Assembly (NCBI GenBank): GCA_933822405.4
Contig: CAKOGP040001836.1
Span: 1-64,000 of the forward strand
Length of the DNA stretch: 64,000 nucleotides
Source of the DNA: Cylindrotheca closterium
Lineage: Eukaryota; Bacillariophyta; Bacillariophyceae; Bacillariales; Bacillariaceae
Reading direction: 5' to 3'
Both the position numbers and the translations under genes were made by a program. The notes beneath the pieces were generated by a model. It made no database searches and was not told the DNA's origin. It saw nothing but the letters and a program-made list of their open reading frames with translations. Of the stretch, positions 1 through 9,253 are shown piece after piece. Every line of letters begins with the position of its first letter. The stretch's first letter is position 1.

Positions 1-138
1 TTCCGGCAGGACAACGGCTTCGTCCACCGATTCCAAGGCCAGGCAGGAGACCTTCTCGTTGTCGATGTAGATCGCACAGGGTTCGGAGAAGAACTTGGGA
101 TTGGTGGCGATCGTGTCGTCGGTGGCGGAAAAAAAGAA
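1..138 (-). other. open frame running off the window edge, unidentified
   Basis: On the minus strand a stop-free frame runs from about 138 down to base 1. It begins roughly with SATDDTIATNPKFFSEP and continues through CAIYIDNEKVS. There is no Met, so it would be an internal or 3' coding piece whose remainder lies outside the window. The plus strand is also open over the same bases, which is common in GC-rich DNA and weakens the call. I recognise no family. It ends against an A/T-rich tract at 129-143 and the palindrome at 163-218. Confidence 0.25.
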
Positions 139-162
139 AAAAATCCTGGATTTGGTGTCAGA

Positions 163-218
163 GTGTTTTGAGACAAAACAATTGTTTTATATAAAAACTA
201 AAAAAAGTCTCAAAACAC
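163..218. repeat. nested inverted repeats (12-bp arms, inner 14-bp palindrome)
   Basis: GTGTTTTGAGAC at 163-174 is matched by its exact reverse complement at 207-218. Inside the loop, AAAACAATTGTTTT at 175-188 is a perfect palindrome, followed by an A/T-rich stretch. It could be the terminus of a small mobile element, a terminator-like hairpin, or an end of the recombinase element that follows. Confidence 0.7.
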
Positions 219-279
219 GATTGCTACAGAGTGCTCTCTATAGCCTCTGAACGCAAACCCCCCAAACACAATTCTCCAT

Positions 280-401
280 CGTAGTGGGGGAGGTGGACGG
301 AGCGAAGAACAAAGTGACTATTGAACAAGCGCGGTGCGCGCAGCAGAGATTCCGCAGCGAGTCCTCAACAACAGCGATCGCATATTCTTGTCTTTTCTCC
401 T
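280..401 (+). repeat. 122-bp direct repeat, copy 1 (upstream of recombinase)
   Basis: Bases 280-401 match 1609-1730 in the same orientation with three mismatches by eye. The pair is 1,329 bp apart and brackets the recombinase. Copy 1 contains the first 27 codons of the recombinase reading frame, so the repeat is either an element terminus or a piece of a second, truncated element. Confidence 0.85.
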
Positions 402-1391
402 CTTGACCCCCTCCTCCGCGTCCCTGATCCCGTTCAATTTCTCCAAGTCTTTGCCACACGCTACCGCCGTCGACCAGGAAAGTACCCCGGTGAATGCGTC
501 CGATCTGGCACGGTTTCGAACGCCATACGCTTGGTGGGCCAGATGATGGCCAGCATGGGGGCCAGGGATGCTCGGAAAGACAGCACGGGTTCCATTGACT
601 TCCGCCTGACTCGGATGTTCAAAGCCTACACCCGCGAGGACCCACCGCCTCATCGGGTGAAACCCATCCCAGTCGGTATCATTAAGTATATCGCCAACCA
701 AAGTCGAAATCAATCTTGCAAGGTTCAGGCCACTTCTGACATGATCATCGTGGCCTTCTTCTTTCTCCTCCGTCCCGCCGGCGAATACACAGGCACCACA
801 AACGATGACACACCTTTCCGGTTCCTTGATGTTCAGCTCAAAGTCGGCGTCCACCACCTCGACCTTCTCACTACCACACCTGCTGAATTATGGGCTGCCA
901 CCAGTGTTGCCCTTACATTCACCACGCAAAAGAATGGTGTCCGTGGCGAAGTCATCTGTCACGGTCGGAGCGGACATGATGTCCTCTGCCCCGTCCGCTC
1001 CATGATCCGCCGTATCCTCCATCTCCGACAACATACTGCAAACATGCACACCATCATTGCAACCTATTTCCAAAACGGCCGCCATTACTCCGTAAAATCG
1101 GCCGACATCACCACTACAATACACCAAGCTACAGCCGCCTGCGGCGCCGACCTCGGTTTCCTTCCTTCCGACGTTAGCACCCGCTCCCTTCGTGCGGGCG
1201 GTGCCATGGCCCTTTTCTGCTCCAACGTCGATCGCGACACCATCCAACTCATTGGACGCTGGAAAAGTGACGCCATGCTTCGCTACCTCCATGTCCAAGC
1301 CCAACCAGTTATGCAAGGCTTCGCCTCCATGATGCTTCAAGGCGGCGAATACGCCATTCATCCTGGCCAGAATCTTGTCCCAATGTACTGA
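321..1391 (+). CDS. tyrosine recombinase/integrase of diatom mobile-element type (5' end altered)
   Basis: DNA breaking-rejoining enzyme of a mobile element. The catalytic core is visible: the first Arg in FFFLLRPAGEY, the second in RSLRAGGAMA (with the S-x-x-R form usual in these diatom proteins instead of H-x-x-R), a Trp in LIGRW in place of the last His, and the nucleophile Tyr in MLRYLH. Upstream, the arm-type region includes QVFATRYRRRPGKY. The only start at the 5' end is TTG at 321, preceded by an in-frame TGA at 315; the first ATG is at 543 and would cut into the core-binding part. The true 5' end is therefore probably missing or joined by splicing. The flanking direct repeats support an inserted element. 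Activity is unproven; all core residues are present. Confidence 0.8.
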   Translation: MNKRGARSRDSAASPQQQRSHILVFSPLDPLLRVPDPVQFLQVFATRYRRRPGKYPGECVRSGTVSNAIRLVGQMMASMGARDARKDSTGSIDFRLTRMFKAYTREDPPPHRVKPIPVGIIKYIANQSRNQSCKVQATSDMIIVAFFFLLRPAGEYTGTTNDDTPFRFLDVQLKVGVHHLDLLTTTPAELWAATSVALTFTTQKNGVRGEVICHGRSGHDVLCPVRSMIRRILHLRQHTANMHTIIATYFQNGRHYSVKSADITTTIHQATAACGADLGFLPSDVSTRSLRAGGAMALFCSNVDRDTIQLIGRWKSDAMLRYLHVQAQPVMQGFASMMLQGGEYAIHPGQNLVPMY

Positions 1392-1597
1392 TTCCATCCT
1401 TTCCCGCAACCACCCCGACACCACCAACGTGGGCAATTGGCGGCGATGGCAGGCCGACCTTCCATCAAACGGTCGGCACTTTGGCACGTGGAGTGGGCTT
1501 CAGTAAATAGCCACTAATTACACCATTACCGCCATCTCTACTATCTTCTACATACCCCTCCCAATCCGAGCGAAGGACAAATGAGCTGACGTAGCCG

Positions 1598-1780
1598 TTG
1601 ATAGACGTCGTAGTGGGGGAGGTGGACGGAGCGAAGAACAAAGTGACTATTGAACGAGCGCGGTGCGCACAGCAGAGATCCCGCAGCGAGTCCTCAACAA
1701 CAGCGATCGCATATTCTTGTCTTTTCTCCTTCCTAACGCATCAGGATCGAAGTTGTAAGACACGTCAACGTTGATAGACG
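1598..1780. repeat. 11-bp direct repeats flanking repeat copy 2
   Basis: GTTGATAGACG occurs at 1598-1608, immediately before the second 122-bp repeat, and again at 1770-1780, 39 bp after it. This is the form expected of a target-site duplication around a solo element end, but 11 bp over this distance could also be chance. Confidence 0.35.
1609..1730 (+). repeat. 122-bp direct repeat, copy 2 (downstream of recombinase)
   Basis: Second copy of the 280-401 repeat, same orientation, about 97% identical. It encodes the same recombinase N-terminal start but the frame then runs into unrelated sequence and stops. It has no recombinase body behind it. Confidence 0.85.
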
Positions 1781-2446
1781 AGGAGGTTGAAGTAATCAAA
1801 CTTTGCGGACAATCAAAAAACTTCTGTTCGGTCATTTTTATTGACCAAAAGCGCCGAGATCCTCGTCTTTCGGGTTCCTCATGCTTCTTCACGAAAAATG
1901 TCAACAGTACTGTGCTTTCCGTTACAGCAGTTGATAACGCTAGCGCTCCTTGAAAGTGAAGAGTAAGATGAATAATGACTCCTTGAAGTTGGTAGTTGAC
2001 GTGTCTTGCTCGCAATCAATCTCGCTTTATTTAACAAACGCATGGCTTTTTTTTTTAAAAGGTGATGTGGAGCGCGCCCCAGTTGATTACAAATTTCCAT
2101 TCCGATCTCCCTTTCTCACAATCAATCCCGCGGAATTTTGTTTTGTTTAACAAACGATTGGGTCAAGGTGGTGTGGAACCTCCGTTTGTCCGCAAATTTC
2201 CAATTTCTGTGCGAAGTTCCTGGGATATCCCGCAGTTTTCTGTGAAGCCAGCTTTTTTCTTTTTTTGGAGAGTCGATGTGGTCATTTTCACCCTCTTCTG
2301 CACGAAACTTCAAAAATCGACTTTCACTTATTGCCTGCCAGAAAGAAACTTCTACGACAAGGAATTTTATAAATGTTCACAATGCCGTTAAGTATTCAAC
2401 TTCATTCGCCAGATTTAATTTTAAAGTTTGTTTTATTTTTACAGCA
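1731..2446. other. gene-free stretch
   Basis: A/T-rich sequence between the recombinase and the palindromic repeat modules. Short open frames occur on both strands but none has a recognisable domain. Nothing further is supported. Confidence 0.5.
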
Positions 2447-2610
2447 ATTGCGGAACATCTGTAATGACCCCAAAAAAACCTGTAAATTTTTCACAGAAGT
2501 TTCGGAACATCTGTGAAAAATTCACAGAGATTTCGGAACATCTGTGAAAAATTCACAGAATTTTTGACTCAGACGATAGAAAATTCACAGAATTTTTGAC
2601 TCAGGCGATA
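2447..2610 (+). repeat. palindromic repeat module A
   Basis: Contains a degenerate unit at 2447 and full units starting at 2500 and 2531 of TTTCGGAACATCTGTG followed by AAAAATTCACAGA, 31 bp apart. Each unit carries the interrupted palindrome TCTGTGAA-AAA-TTCACAGA (8-bp arms). The module ends with two copies of a TTTTTGACTCAG(A/G)CGATAG tail. Confidence 0.85.
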
Positions 2611-2720
2611 GAAAATTCAACTCAGAAGACGGTGCCAACTTAACCGTTTTTTTCAAATTTGGTCACGCTTGCTTGAGATTTTGAAGAGAAAACGCGAAGA
2701 GAGTTTCAGAATCTTTCAGG

Positions 2721-3233
2721 ATGATGCTTGGAATCGAAGTGACACCAGAACAGGTGCTGATCTACGGATTTGAAATGATTGGGGGTTCACCTACCACAAT
2801 TACTGATGACAACTTCAAGGAGCATAATATTGGAGTTTTCAAGGCTCATTTTGGCCAACGCCCCAGCACTCTATTCATTCTCTGGCAAGACATTTTGAAT
2901 TGTACGAACAAAGACTTGGGGCTCCGCCCATCTGACAGGAGCAAGGAGGGGCTTAAGCGATTGCTAGTTGCAATCAACTCCCTTGCCTCAGCTTCTGGGA
3001 TAAGCACACAACGGGACCAAGACGACAACCTATGGCACTGGGTGAAAGTTCTTTGGGCACTGGAAGCAAAGGTGATCAGCTGGTCGGAGAAAGAGTACAA
3101 ACAAAAGAACTATGGTCCAGGAAGAAAATTTATCATGAATAAACTAGATCCATACCTTTTTACGTACCTGCGCTGTGTGACTTTGCCTACAATGTGTGAC
3201 TCTGGTTTTTCTACAGCAATAACGTTTTTCTAA
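2721..3233 (+). CDS. DDE-type transposase N-terminal fragment
   Basis: A 170-residue frame. The segment FKAHFGQRPSTLFILWQDIL followed later by HWVKVLWALEAKV resembles the N-terminal region of diatom Harbinger/IS4-like DDE transposases, which carry a 'FrahFG...vc..LW..L' block and then 'p.hLLwaLlfLK.Y'. The DDE catalytic core that should follow is absent: the frame ends at 3233 and repeat module B begins at 3291. It is thus probably a truncated or non-autonomous copy. Its position between copies of a palindromic repeat suggests the repeats belong to the same element. The family assignment rests on remembered motif shape, not on a search. Confidence 0.5.
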   Translation: MMLGIEVTPEQVLIYGFEMIGGSPTTITDDNFKEHNIGVFKAHFGQRPSTLFILWQDILNCTNKDLGLRPSDRSKEGLKRLLVAINSLASASGISTQRDQDDNLWHWVKVLWALEAKVISWSEKEYKQKNYGPGRKFIMNKLDPYLFTYLRCVTLPTMCDSGFSTAITFF

Positions 3234-3290
3234 CAGCAATCTCTTTCCGCAGTCATTGTTGTGCAAATCGATGACGCATCAAATTGTTTG

Positions 3291-3395
3291 TTTCGGAACA
3301 TCTGTGAAAAATTCACAGAGATTTCGGAACATCTGTGAAAAATTCACAGAATTTTTGACTCAGACGATAGAAAATTTACAGACTTTTTGACTCAG
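3291..3395 (+). repeat. palindromic repeat module B
   Basis: Two full 31-bp units start at 3291 and 3322, same orientation as module A, followed by the TTTTTGACTCAGACGATAG tail and a second GACTCAGACGACC. It lacks the leading 'GACCCTAAAAAAACC' unit seen in the other modules. Confidence 0.85.
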
Positions 3396-3489
3396 ACGAC
3401 CGTGGAAAAAAGTCTACGACTAGTTTTACATAGTGCAGCCATAAATGTCATATTCCTAGCTGAACCCACCATTCGCCACAATTTCGACA

Positions 3490-3620
3490 TTTCGGAACAT
3501 CTGTGAAGACCCTAAAAAAACCTGTGAAAAATTCACAGAAGTTTCGGAACATCTGTGAAAAATTCACAGAGATTTCGGAACATCTGTGAAAAATTCACAG
3601 AATTTTGGACCCAGACGACC
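3490..3620 (+). repeat. palindromic repeat module C
   Basis: Starts with the variant unit in which CTGTG is followed by AAGACCCTAAAAAAACC (3490), then full units at 3542 and 3573, then a diverged GACCCAGACGACC tail. Module A has the same order of sub-units, so whole modules were duplicated, not only single units. Confidence 0.85.
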
Positions 3621-3738
3621 AAGCATTGCTTGCGCACAACATTAACCGTTTTTTCCTCTACGGAAGTTGTATGGTGCTTTTACGAAAGGGCATGCGTGCA
3701 CGCATGTCAGCTGAACCTCTGTTGAAACTTCACGGCAA

Positions 3739-3856
3739 TTTCGGAACATCTGTGAAGACCCTTAAAAAACCTGTGAAAAATTCACAGAGATTTCGGAACA
3801 TCTGTTGGTCATTCACAGAGATTTCGGAACATCTGTGAAAAATTCACAGAAAATTT
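3739..3856 (+). repeat. palindromic repeat module D
   Basis: Variant unit at 3739, a decayed unit at 3791 in which the palindrome is broken (CTGTTGGTCATTCACAG), and a full unit at 3822. It is the last module before the STAND ATPase gene. Confidence 0.85.
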
Positions 3857-4048
3857 AACGAACTACGACCAAAACGCGACGATCACCGACCAAGAATGAA
3901 TTCCACGAGCAGTGATGATGTCGGATCACAGATCCCCGTGCAGAAGGAGTGAGCAAGCCGGTCAGGCCCCGATTCCAGTTCAGATTCACACCAAAATGCG
4001 GAATATCCCTGCTTCACACACGCTCATTGTTCGGCCACAACACAAAAC

Positions 4049-7000
4049 ATGACAACTATAGCAGACGACAAGATTGGGCCAAAGTGGTTTGTAGAAGGGT
4101 CGCACGGTCGCAAGGATGAATTCCGACTGCTTAGCAAGATTGCTGAAGGGGGATCATCAGCTTGTGTCCTTGTTGAAGGATGCGACGGATCCGGGACAAC
4201 AGAGTTTATAAATGCAGTGCAATGGAAAGACAAAGAATTGGTCTTTGTCGATGGAAAATTCGAAAGACATCTCAGCTCAGAGCCTTACTCTGCGTTGACT
4301 AGAGTTACCGATAAGCTCGTTGAAATTTGGTGCATAAACAATGAAAAATCACCGGATGATTCTAGGATGGGCGAGCTCCTGGATCTGTTAGACAAGGACA
4401 TGGACCTGTTGCAAAATGTAATACCAGGACTCTTCAGAGTCATCGACAAGTTCACCCAGCGCCTGCATCTTTCCGCATCGCAAACTGAGCTTCAAGCTCA
4501 ATCTCAGAGTTACCTGTCAAGATCTGAGAGAAGACCCTCAAACATCGACGAGCTCTCAAGTTCACGTCGCCAACGCGGGCCACTTGGAGACGAAACAATC
4601 GGAGGAGACCCAGCAGCCATAGCTGCATCATTTCTCAGATTGTTTGCTTCTTTGGGTTCCACCAAAGGTATCGTCCTTGCCTTCGGTGACGTTCACTACG
4701 CAGACGCTGCGTCGATGGAAATTTTCAAACTGATAGCACATACGGCTTCCAACCATCCTACTACGCAGAGCCACATTCAAATACTCTTGGTACTAACCTA
4801 CTCAAAATTGCTGCGACGAAACAAGTTTGCATCCGAGACCATCAAAACAATTAAGACCCTCAAGTCGAATATTTACTCCCTGCATCTGAAAGATTGGGAT
4901 CTTGATACTATCAACGAACTCGTGACATCATTGGTTAAAGCTGAGCCTGAAGAAACGCGACCCCTGTCCAAGGTTATTCATAAGAAAACAGGCGGAAACC
5001 CATTCGCAGTGTTCAAATTCCTACGTTTTGGGCGCAAGAATGGGCATTTCAAGTTTTCCTCCATGACATACAAATGGGAATGGGGAGACGTCAAGCTACT
5101 GGATCAGTATGCTGCTGTATCAGATAATGTTGCTGACAAATTAACAGCATCAATGAACAAGCTGCCCTTCGCCACTAAACATACGCTGAAGGTGGCATCG
5201 TGCTTGGGAGATACAATTCCAAAGGATGTCCTTGTGTCATACTTTTCCCAGGGATATAGGGGTGAATCTCTAAAGTCGAGACAAGAGAGTTTGGACGAAC
5301 ATTTCGATGAAGCTGTAAAGGTTGGCATTCTCGTCAAATCGACAACCGAAGGCGCCTATATGTGGTCCAACGATCTGCTGCAACAAGCCGCGTATGACTC
5401 AATGCCAACAACTATGCGGAACGATCTGCACAGGAAACTTGGCAGGATCATATGGAAATTGGGTCGGAGTCGCGACGAAGAATGGATGATATTCATGGCG
5501 GCAGATCAAATGAACAAGCTTGAGTGTGACTCATGTTTAGGCAATGAAATAGCCGAGCTGAACTTGCGAGCAGCAACTTTGTCGTTGAATAAGGGCGCAA
5601 TATATCCAGCCTTGGAACTCCTAGTGAATGCACAGAAACACATGGAACCACCAGCGAATCGATGGCAAGTTTCTTATGAATTGACTCTCGATATTATGAC
5701 AACATTGGCTAACACCAAACTCCGTGTTGGTGAGACTCAAACTGCCATGGAAATCGCCCTCGAAATCGTTCAGCATGGGAAGACGCACGATGACACATTT
5801 CCAGCCCATATCGTCATGTTACAATGTGTCGTGTCTGGAGTCGATCGGAACTACGATAAGGGTGTGGAGAAAACTTTGTTCCTACTGAACTATTATGGCG
5901 AGAAGCATACCTGGAAGTTTTATCCGGGTCAGGAGACTGTGGAGAAGGCAAAGCTGCAGAAGAAACTGAAGAGGCTGCTCCCGAATGGGCATGTGGATGG
6001 GCTTTTGGACTTATCAAATATGGAAAACAAGGCAGCGTTGAGAATACAAACGTTGCTTGTGAACCATTTAGCCGTGTATGCCTCCCACAGCCCGACGTAC
6101 AACTCGCTAAGCTGGTTGGCGAGTGCCCGTGCGCTGAAGAGTGCTTGCAAGCAAGGCATTAGCCCAGTCACAAATCTTGCGGTCATCCAGATGGCGACCC
6201 ATTTGAGAGTTGAAGGGCATTATAAGGAAGCATCAAAGTATGCGGAGGTAGCTCTGACGCTAACTGAAAGCCTGCCTCGGAAGCTTGGATCAGATCACGG
6301 TCAAGTGAGAATGATAGCATGTGGGAGCGTCTTCAGTGCTGTAAGTGTTTTGCGTTTTGTTCTTCGGTGGAGTTGAACTTTACTAACGTTTTGAATCAAA
6401 ATATAAACAGGTGAAATCGTTCAACTATTGCCTAAACGAGTTATTGGAGTGCCGGTCAGATTTTCTGAGAGCTGGGTTTGCGAAAGAATCGATCGGGGTG
6501 GCAATCGGCTATGCAATCACTTATCTATGTGTCGGCCTTTCTCTTGAAGCAGTGAAGTCCGACTTGTTAGCGCACACTGCGGACGCAATTCACTATGGTT
6601 GTCAATACTCTGTAGAGCAAAAGCTGATGGTTCTTCACCAAGCGATTCTTAATCTTACGGAAGAAGTCGAAACCCCAACTATTCTACACGGTGAGGTTAT
6701 GGATCAAGACGACGAGCTAGAAAAGGTCGCAGGACTAGGTGCTTTGAGCATCCGAATAAGTATGGACGCGTGTCGTTTGATGCTCTGTTGTATCTTTTGT
6801 GATTGGAATTCCGCCGGGGCTTTGATTGACGACTTGGAAGAACACATGGATAAAAAAGGCGGATTTCTGATAAGGGATCATTTCCGTCGGTGCTATTTGG
6901 GTTTGGCTGCTTTTGCCTTGAGTAGAAACGCAAAAGATCCCAAGCTTCGAAAGAAATACCTGGCAGAAGGAAAGAAAGTGCTCAAATCCTTCACAAAAGA

Positions 7001-7520
7001 TATGAAGCATGGATCCGTGAATGCGTTTCCTATCGTAGCAATGTTGGAAGCGGAGCAACAACCTTCCAAGGAGAGCTATGACAAGTCAATCAAAGCGTGT
7101 GCGCGGCTTGGGTTGGTTCACCACGAGGCGTACATGTGCGAACGAGCAGCCGAAATGTTTCTATCACAGGACGACAGTGACTGGTGCAAGTATTACATTA
7201 CGCAAGCGATCCTTTTGTATGGGGAATGGGGTGCAAGGGGCAAGGTCGCACGTTTAGCTAACGATTACGCGGAAGTCGTGGAGGGGTCCTCGCCACTCGA
7301 GTCGGCAAATGCATCACTGAGCAGTCGCTCACGATATTCACCGAAAGACCTTGAGACGCTTCGAACGATTGATTGGAGAAGTTTCAGCAAAGAATCGGAA
7401 CAAGCACAAAGAGACTTCAGCTTTAAGACCGCCAGGTCAAGGGGAAGAAGTTCCGGAAGCTTTAGTTTCAATTCAGCGGAGTTCAGATCAGTCAATTCAT
7501 CGGAGTTTCGTGAACAATAG
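4049..7520 (+). CDS. STAND-type AAA ATPase with helical-repeat C-terminus (two exons)
   Basis: Two exons, 4049-6340 and 6411-7520, give 1,133 residues. The intron 6341-6410 starts GTAAGT, has TACTAAC at 6381 and ends ACAG; phase is kept. The N-terminus (GRKDEFRLLSKI, then LVEGCDGSGTTEFI at residues 42-54) and IVLAFGDVHYADA (208-220) correspond to the AAA_16/STAND NTPase found beside cyclases, kinases and transcription regulators. The P-loop is altered: the Lys of GxxxxGK[ST] is Thr, and the Walker B acidic pair is weak, so nucleotide binding may be lost. The second half is alpha-helical and TPR-like, with a Ser/Arg-rich tail. No kinase or cyclase domain is present, which separates it from the multidomain signalling forms. 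The biological role is unknown. The start is the first ATG after upstream stops. Confidence 0.75.
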
Positions 7521-8216
7521 ATCCAAATCTGCTTCTTGCCTATTCTGTAGATACAATTCAGTCACCGTTCGCAGCAGTGTCAGTTTCGTCAAGCCGAGTA
7601 AAGACCGAAAATTTGTATATTTCACTGGTGCAAATGATATCTCGTGTTTTCACTTTCGCTTCAGCTCCCAATTTCTTCAAGTACAATTGCTTCCTTCAAC
7701 CGCATCATCGTCGTCTCTTCCTACTCTGAGCATTGATCTAGGAGGAAATCCGCATATATTCGTTCATTGCACAACCAAGGATGATTGATTGGTGATGATG
7801 AAATAAACAGTGTTGGATTATTTGGTTTCACTGGGAATGCAGGCTGTAAACGATGAAAACGTTTGTATCGTTGAACCAACTGCCCGCTGGCTTTCCAGCC
7901 ACGAATGGTCCTGTATCTAGTCTTCCAATCCCCTCGTATACGTCATCTTGTCCACTCTGGCTAGATTCACTGTGGTACAACTCAATTCGACAATCTGATA
8001 GTATTCTTGGTTGTTGCAACATAGTTTGCGCTTGCCATCCCCTAAAAAATACTCACTTCTCATGACCATACAATGAGAGTGTTTGCACAAGATCTTCCCT
8101 TCAAAACTCGTCATTGTTTCTCGAGCACTCGTTCAATGTTAGGAGTCAGGGAACCGCGTGTAGATTTAAATGTAGAATTATTGGCAAATCGATAACAAAC
8201 AGCAACAATGTAATTG
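7521..8216. other. intergenic, no gene seen
   Basis: 3' flank of the STAND gene and 5' flank of tRNA-Lys. Open frames here are short and overlap the gene end in other frames. A CAACAATG A/T-rich stretch directly precedes the tRNA. Confidence 0.5.
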
Positions 8217-8289
8217 GCCGAATTAGCTCAGTCGGTAGAGCGCACGACTCTTAATCGTGTGGTCGTGGGTTCGATCCCCACATTCGGTG
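8217..8289 (+). tRNA. tRNA-Lys (CTT)
   Basis: Full cloverleaf: acceptor GCCGAAT pairs with ATTCGGT (one G-U), D-arm AGCTCAGTCGGTAGAGC, anticodon stem CACGA/TCGTG around loop CTCTTAA giving anticodon CTT, T-arm GTGGGTTCGATCCCCAC. No intron and no encoded CCA. A short T run follows at about 8294. Identical in sequence to the tRNA at 16728-16800. Confidence 0.97.
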
Positions 8290-8525
8290 TTCCTTTTGGA
8301 CTCTCCTCACCGAGACCTTTGCTTTTATTCGAATTTCATTTCATGTCAACTGTACTGTATCAACAGCATCTACAGCAGTCATGATACCACGTTCAGTGTT
8401 TGTTTTGGACTGTCCTCACCGGACCTTTTACTAGCTCCAGTATGGCCTTACATGTAGCTGTATTCGAATTTTACTTCATGACAACTGTATCAACAGCATC
8501 TACAGCATCTACAGCATCGTGCTAC
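8287..8525 (+). repeat. diverged tandem duplication behind tRNA-Lys
   Basis: The stretch from about 8287 (GTGTTCCTTTTGGACT) to 8381 (ending ACAGCATCTACAGCA) recurs, diverged, from about 8395 (GTGTTTGTTTTGGACT) to 8520. The second copy has a small insertion and ends in a triplicated CATCTACAG. The first copy begins at the tRNA 3' end. Confidence 0.6.
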
Positions 8526-8620
8526 CAATGCCAACCACATGGATCAAAATCTAATATTACAAGAGTTAATATCATTGTGCTAAGATATCATCCGGGCTTT
8601 CGAATGCCATCCATTACTTT

Positions 8621-9253
8621 TTAAGCAAGGTGCTCAAGGATTCCCTTGCCATCGACAAGTTCTTGGGCCAAGAAGCCAGCGGCGGCAAGCATGGCAAGAC
8701 GTCCGTTTTGTAGCTCCTTTGTTTGCATGGCAAAGAATTCCTCTGGGTCCTCGGGCTTCAAGCCAAGAGGATCGAATCCAAGGTTTCCTGGGATGTACTC
8801 CTCACGAAGAAGACCTGGCTTGTCAACAGGGGTGTTCTCAGGCTCGACCCAGCCGATTTCGGCGCGGTCAAGCTCGGCACGGGCAATACCAACACCAAGG
8901 ATCAACCAGAAGGTAGGGTTGACTTGGGCAAGGTGGGTGATGGCTGGGCCAGTGATCTCGCCGTTGAAAAGGAAGGTCTTGGACTCGACAGCTTCGCCAA
9001 CGAGGAAACCGACGGTGGCAAGCATGGAGACACGTCCATGGGTAAGCTCGGCTTCCCGGTATCTCTTGAGGGTGGCTTCATCGGCCTTCTCGGCGAAACC
9101 AAGAGGGTCGAAAAGACCAGTGGGGTCGATGGCTCCTGGGATGGTATCGACGGAGAAAGCTGGGACAACAGGTGCTGCGACCTTGGCTGGTCCCTTGTTG
9201 AAGAAGGCAGCAGCTGGGGTGGCAAGAAGAGCAAGACTGGCGGCGAATTTCAT
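8621..9253 (-). CDS. fucoxanthin chlorophyll a/c light-harvesting protein
   Basis: A 210-residue antenna protein of thylakoid membranes that binds chlorophyll a/c and fucoxanthin and passes energy to the photosystems. It starts at ATG 9253 with MKFAASLALLATPAAAFF, an ER-type signal peptide ending in an A-A-F plastid-entry site (bipartite targeting). The LHC fold is clear: helix 1 motif AELTHGRVSMLA and helix 3 motif KELQNGRLAMLAAAG each carry the Glu/Arg pair that ligates chlorophyll and crosses between helices. A middle helix lies near PTFWLILGVGIARAE. A longer frame continues upstream to 9487 but lacks any targeting logic, so 9253 is chosen. The subclass (Lhcf, Lhcr or Lhcx) I cannot fix; the second-helix region is unlike classical Lhcf. 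Confidence 0.95.
   Translation of the reverse strand: MKFAASLALLATPAAAFFNKGPAKVAAPVVPAFSVDTIPGAIDPTGLFDPLGFAEKADEATLKRYREAELTHGRVSMLATVGFLVGEAVESKTFLFNGEITGPAITHLAQVNPTFWLILGVGIARAELDRAEIGWVEPENTPVDKPGLLREEYIPGNLGFDPLGLKPEDPEEFFAMQTKELQNGRLAMLAAAGFLAQELVDGKGILEHLA

Noticed and set aside
2447..3856. CRISPR-like array of regularly repeated palindromic units
   Set aside because: Units come in modules with irregular gaps, there are no unique spacers of constant length, and the DNA is nuclear eukaryotic.
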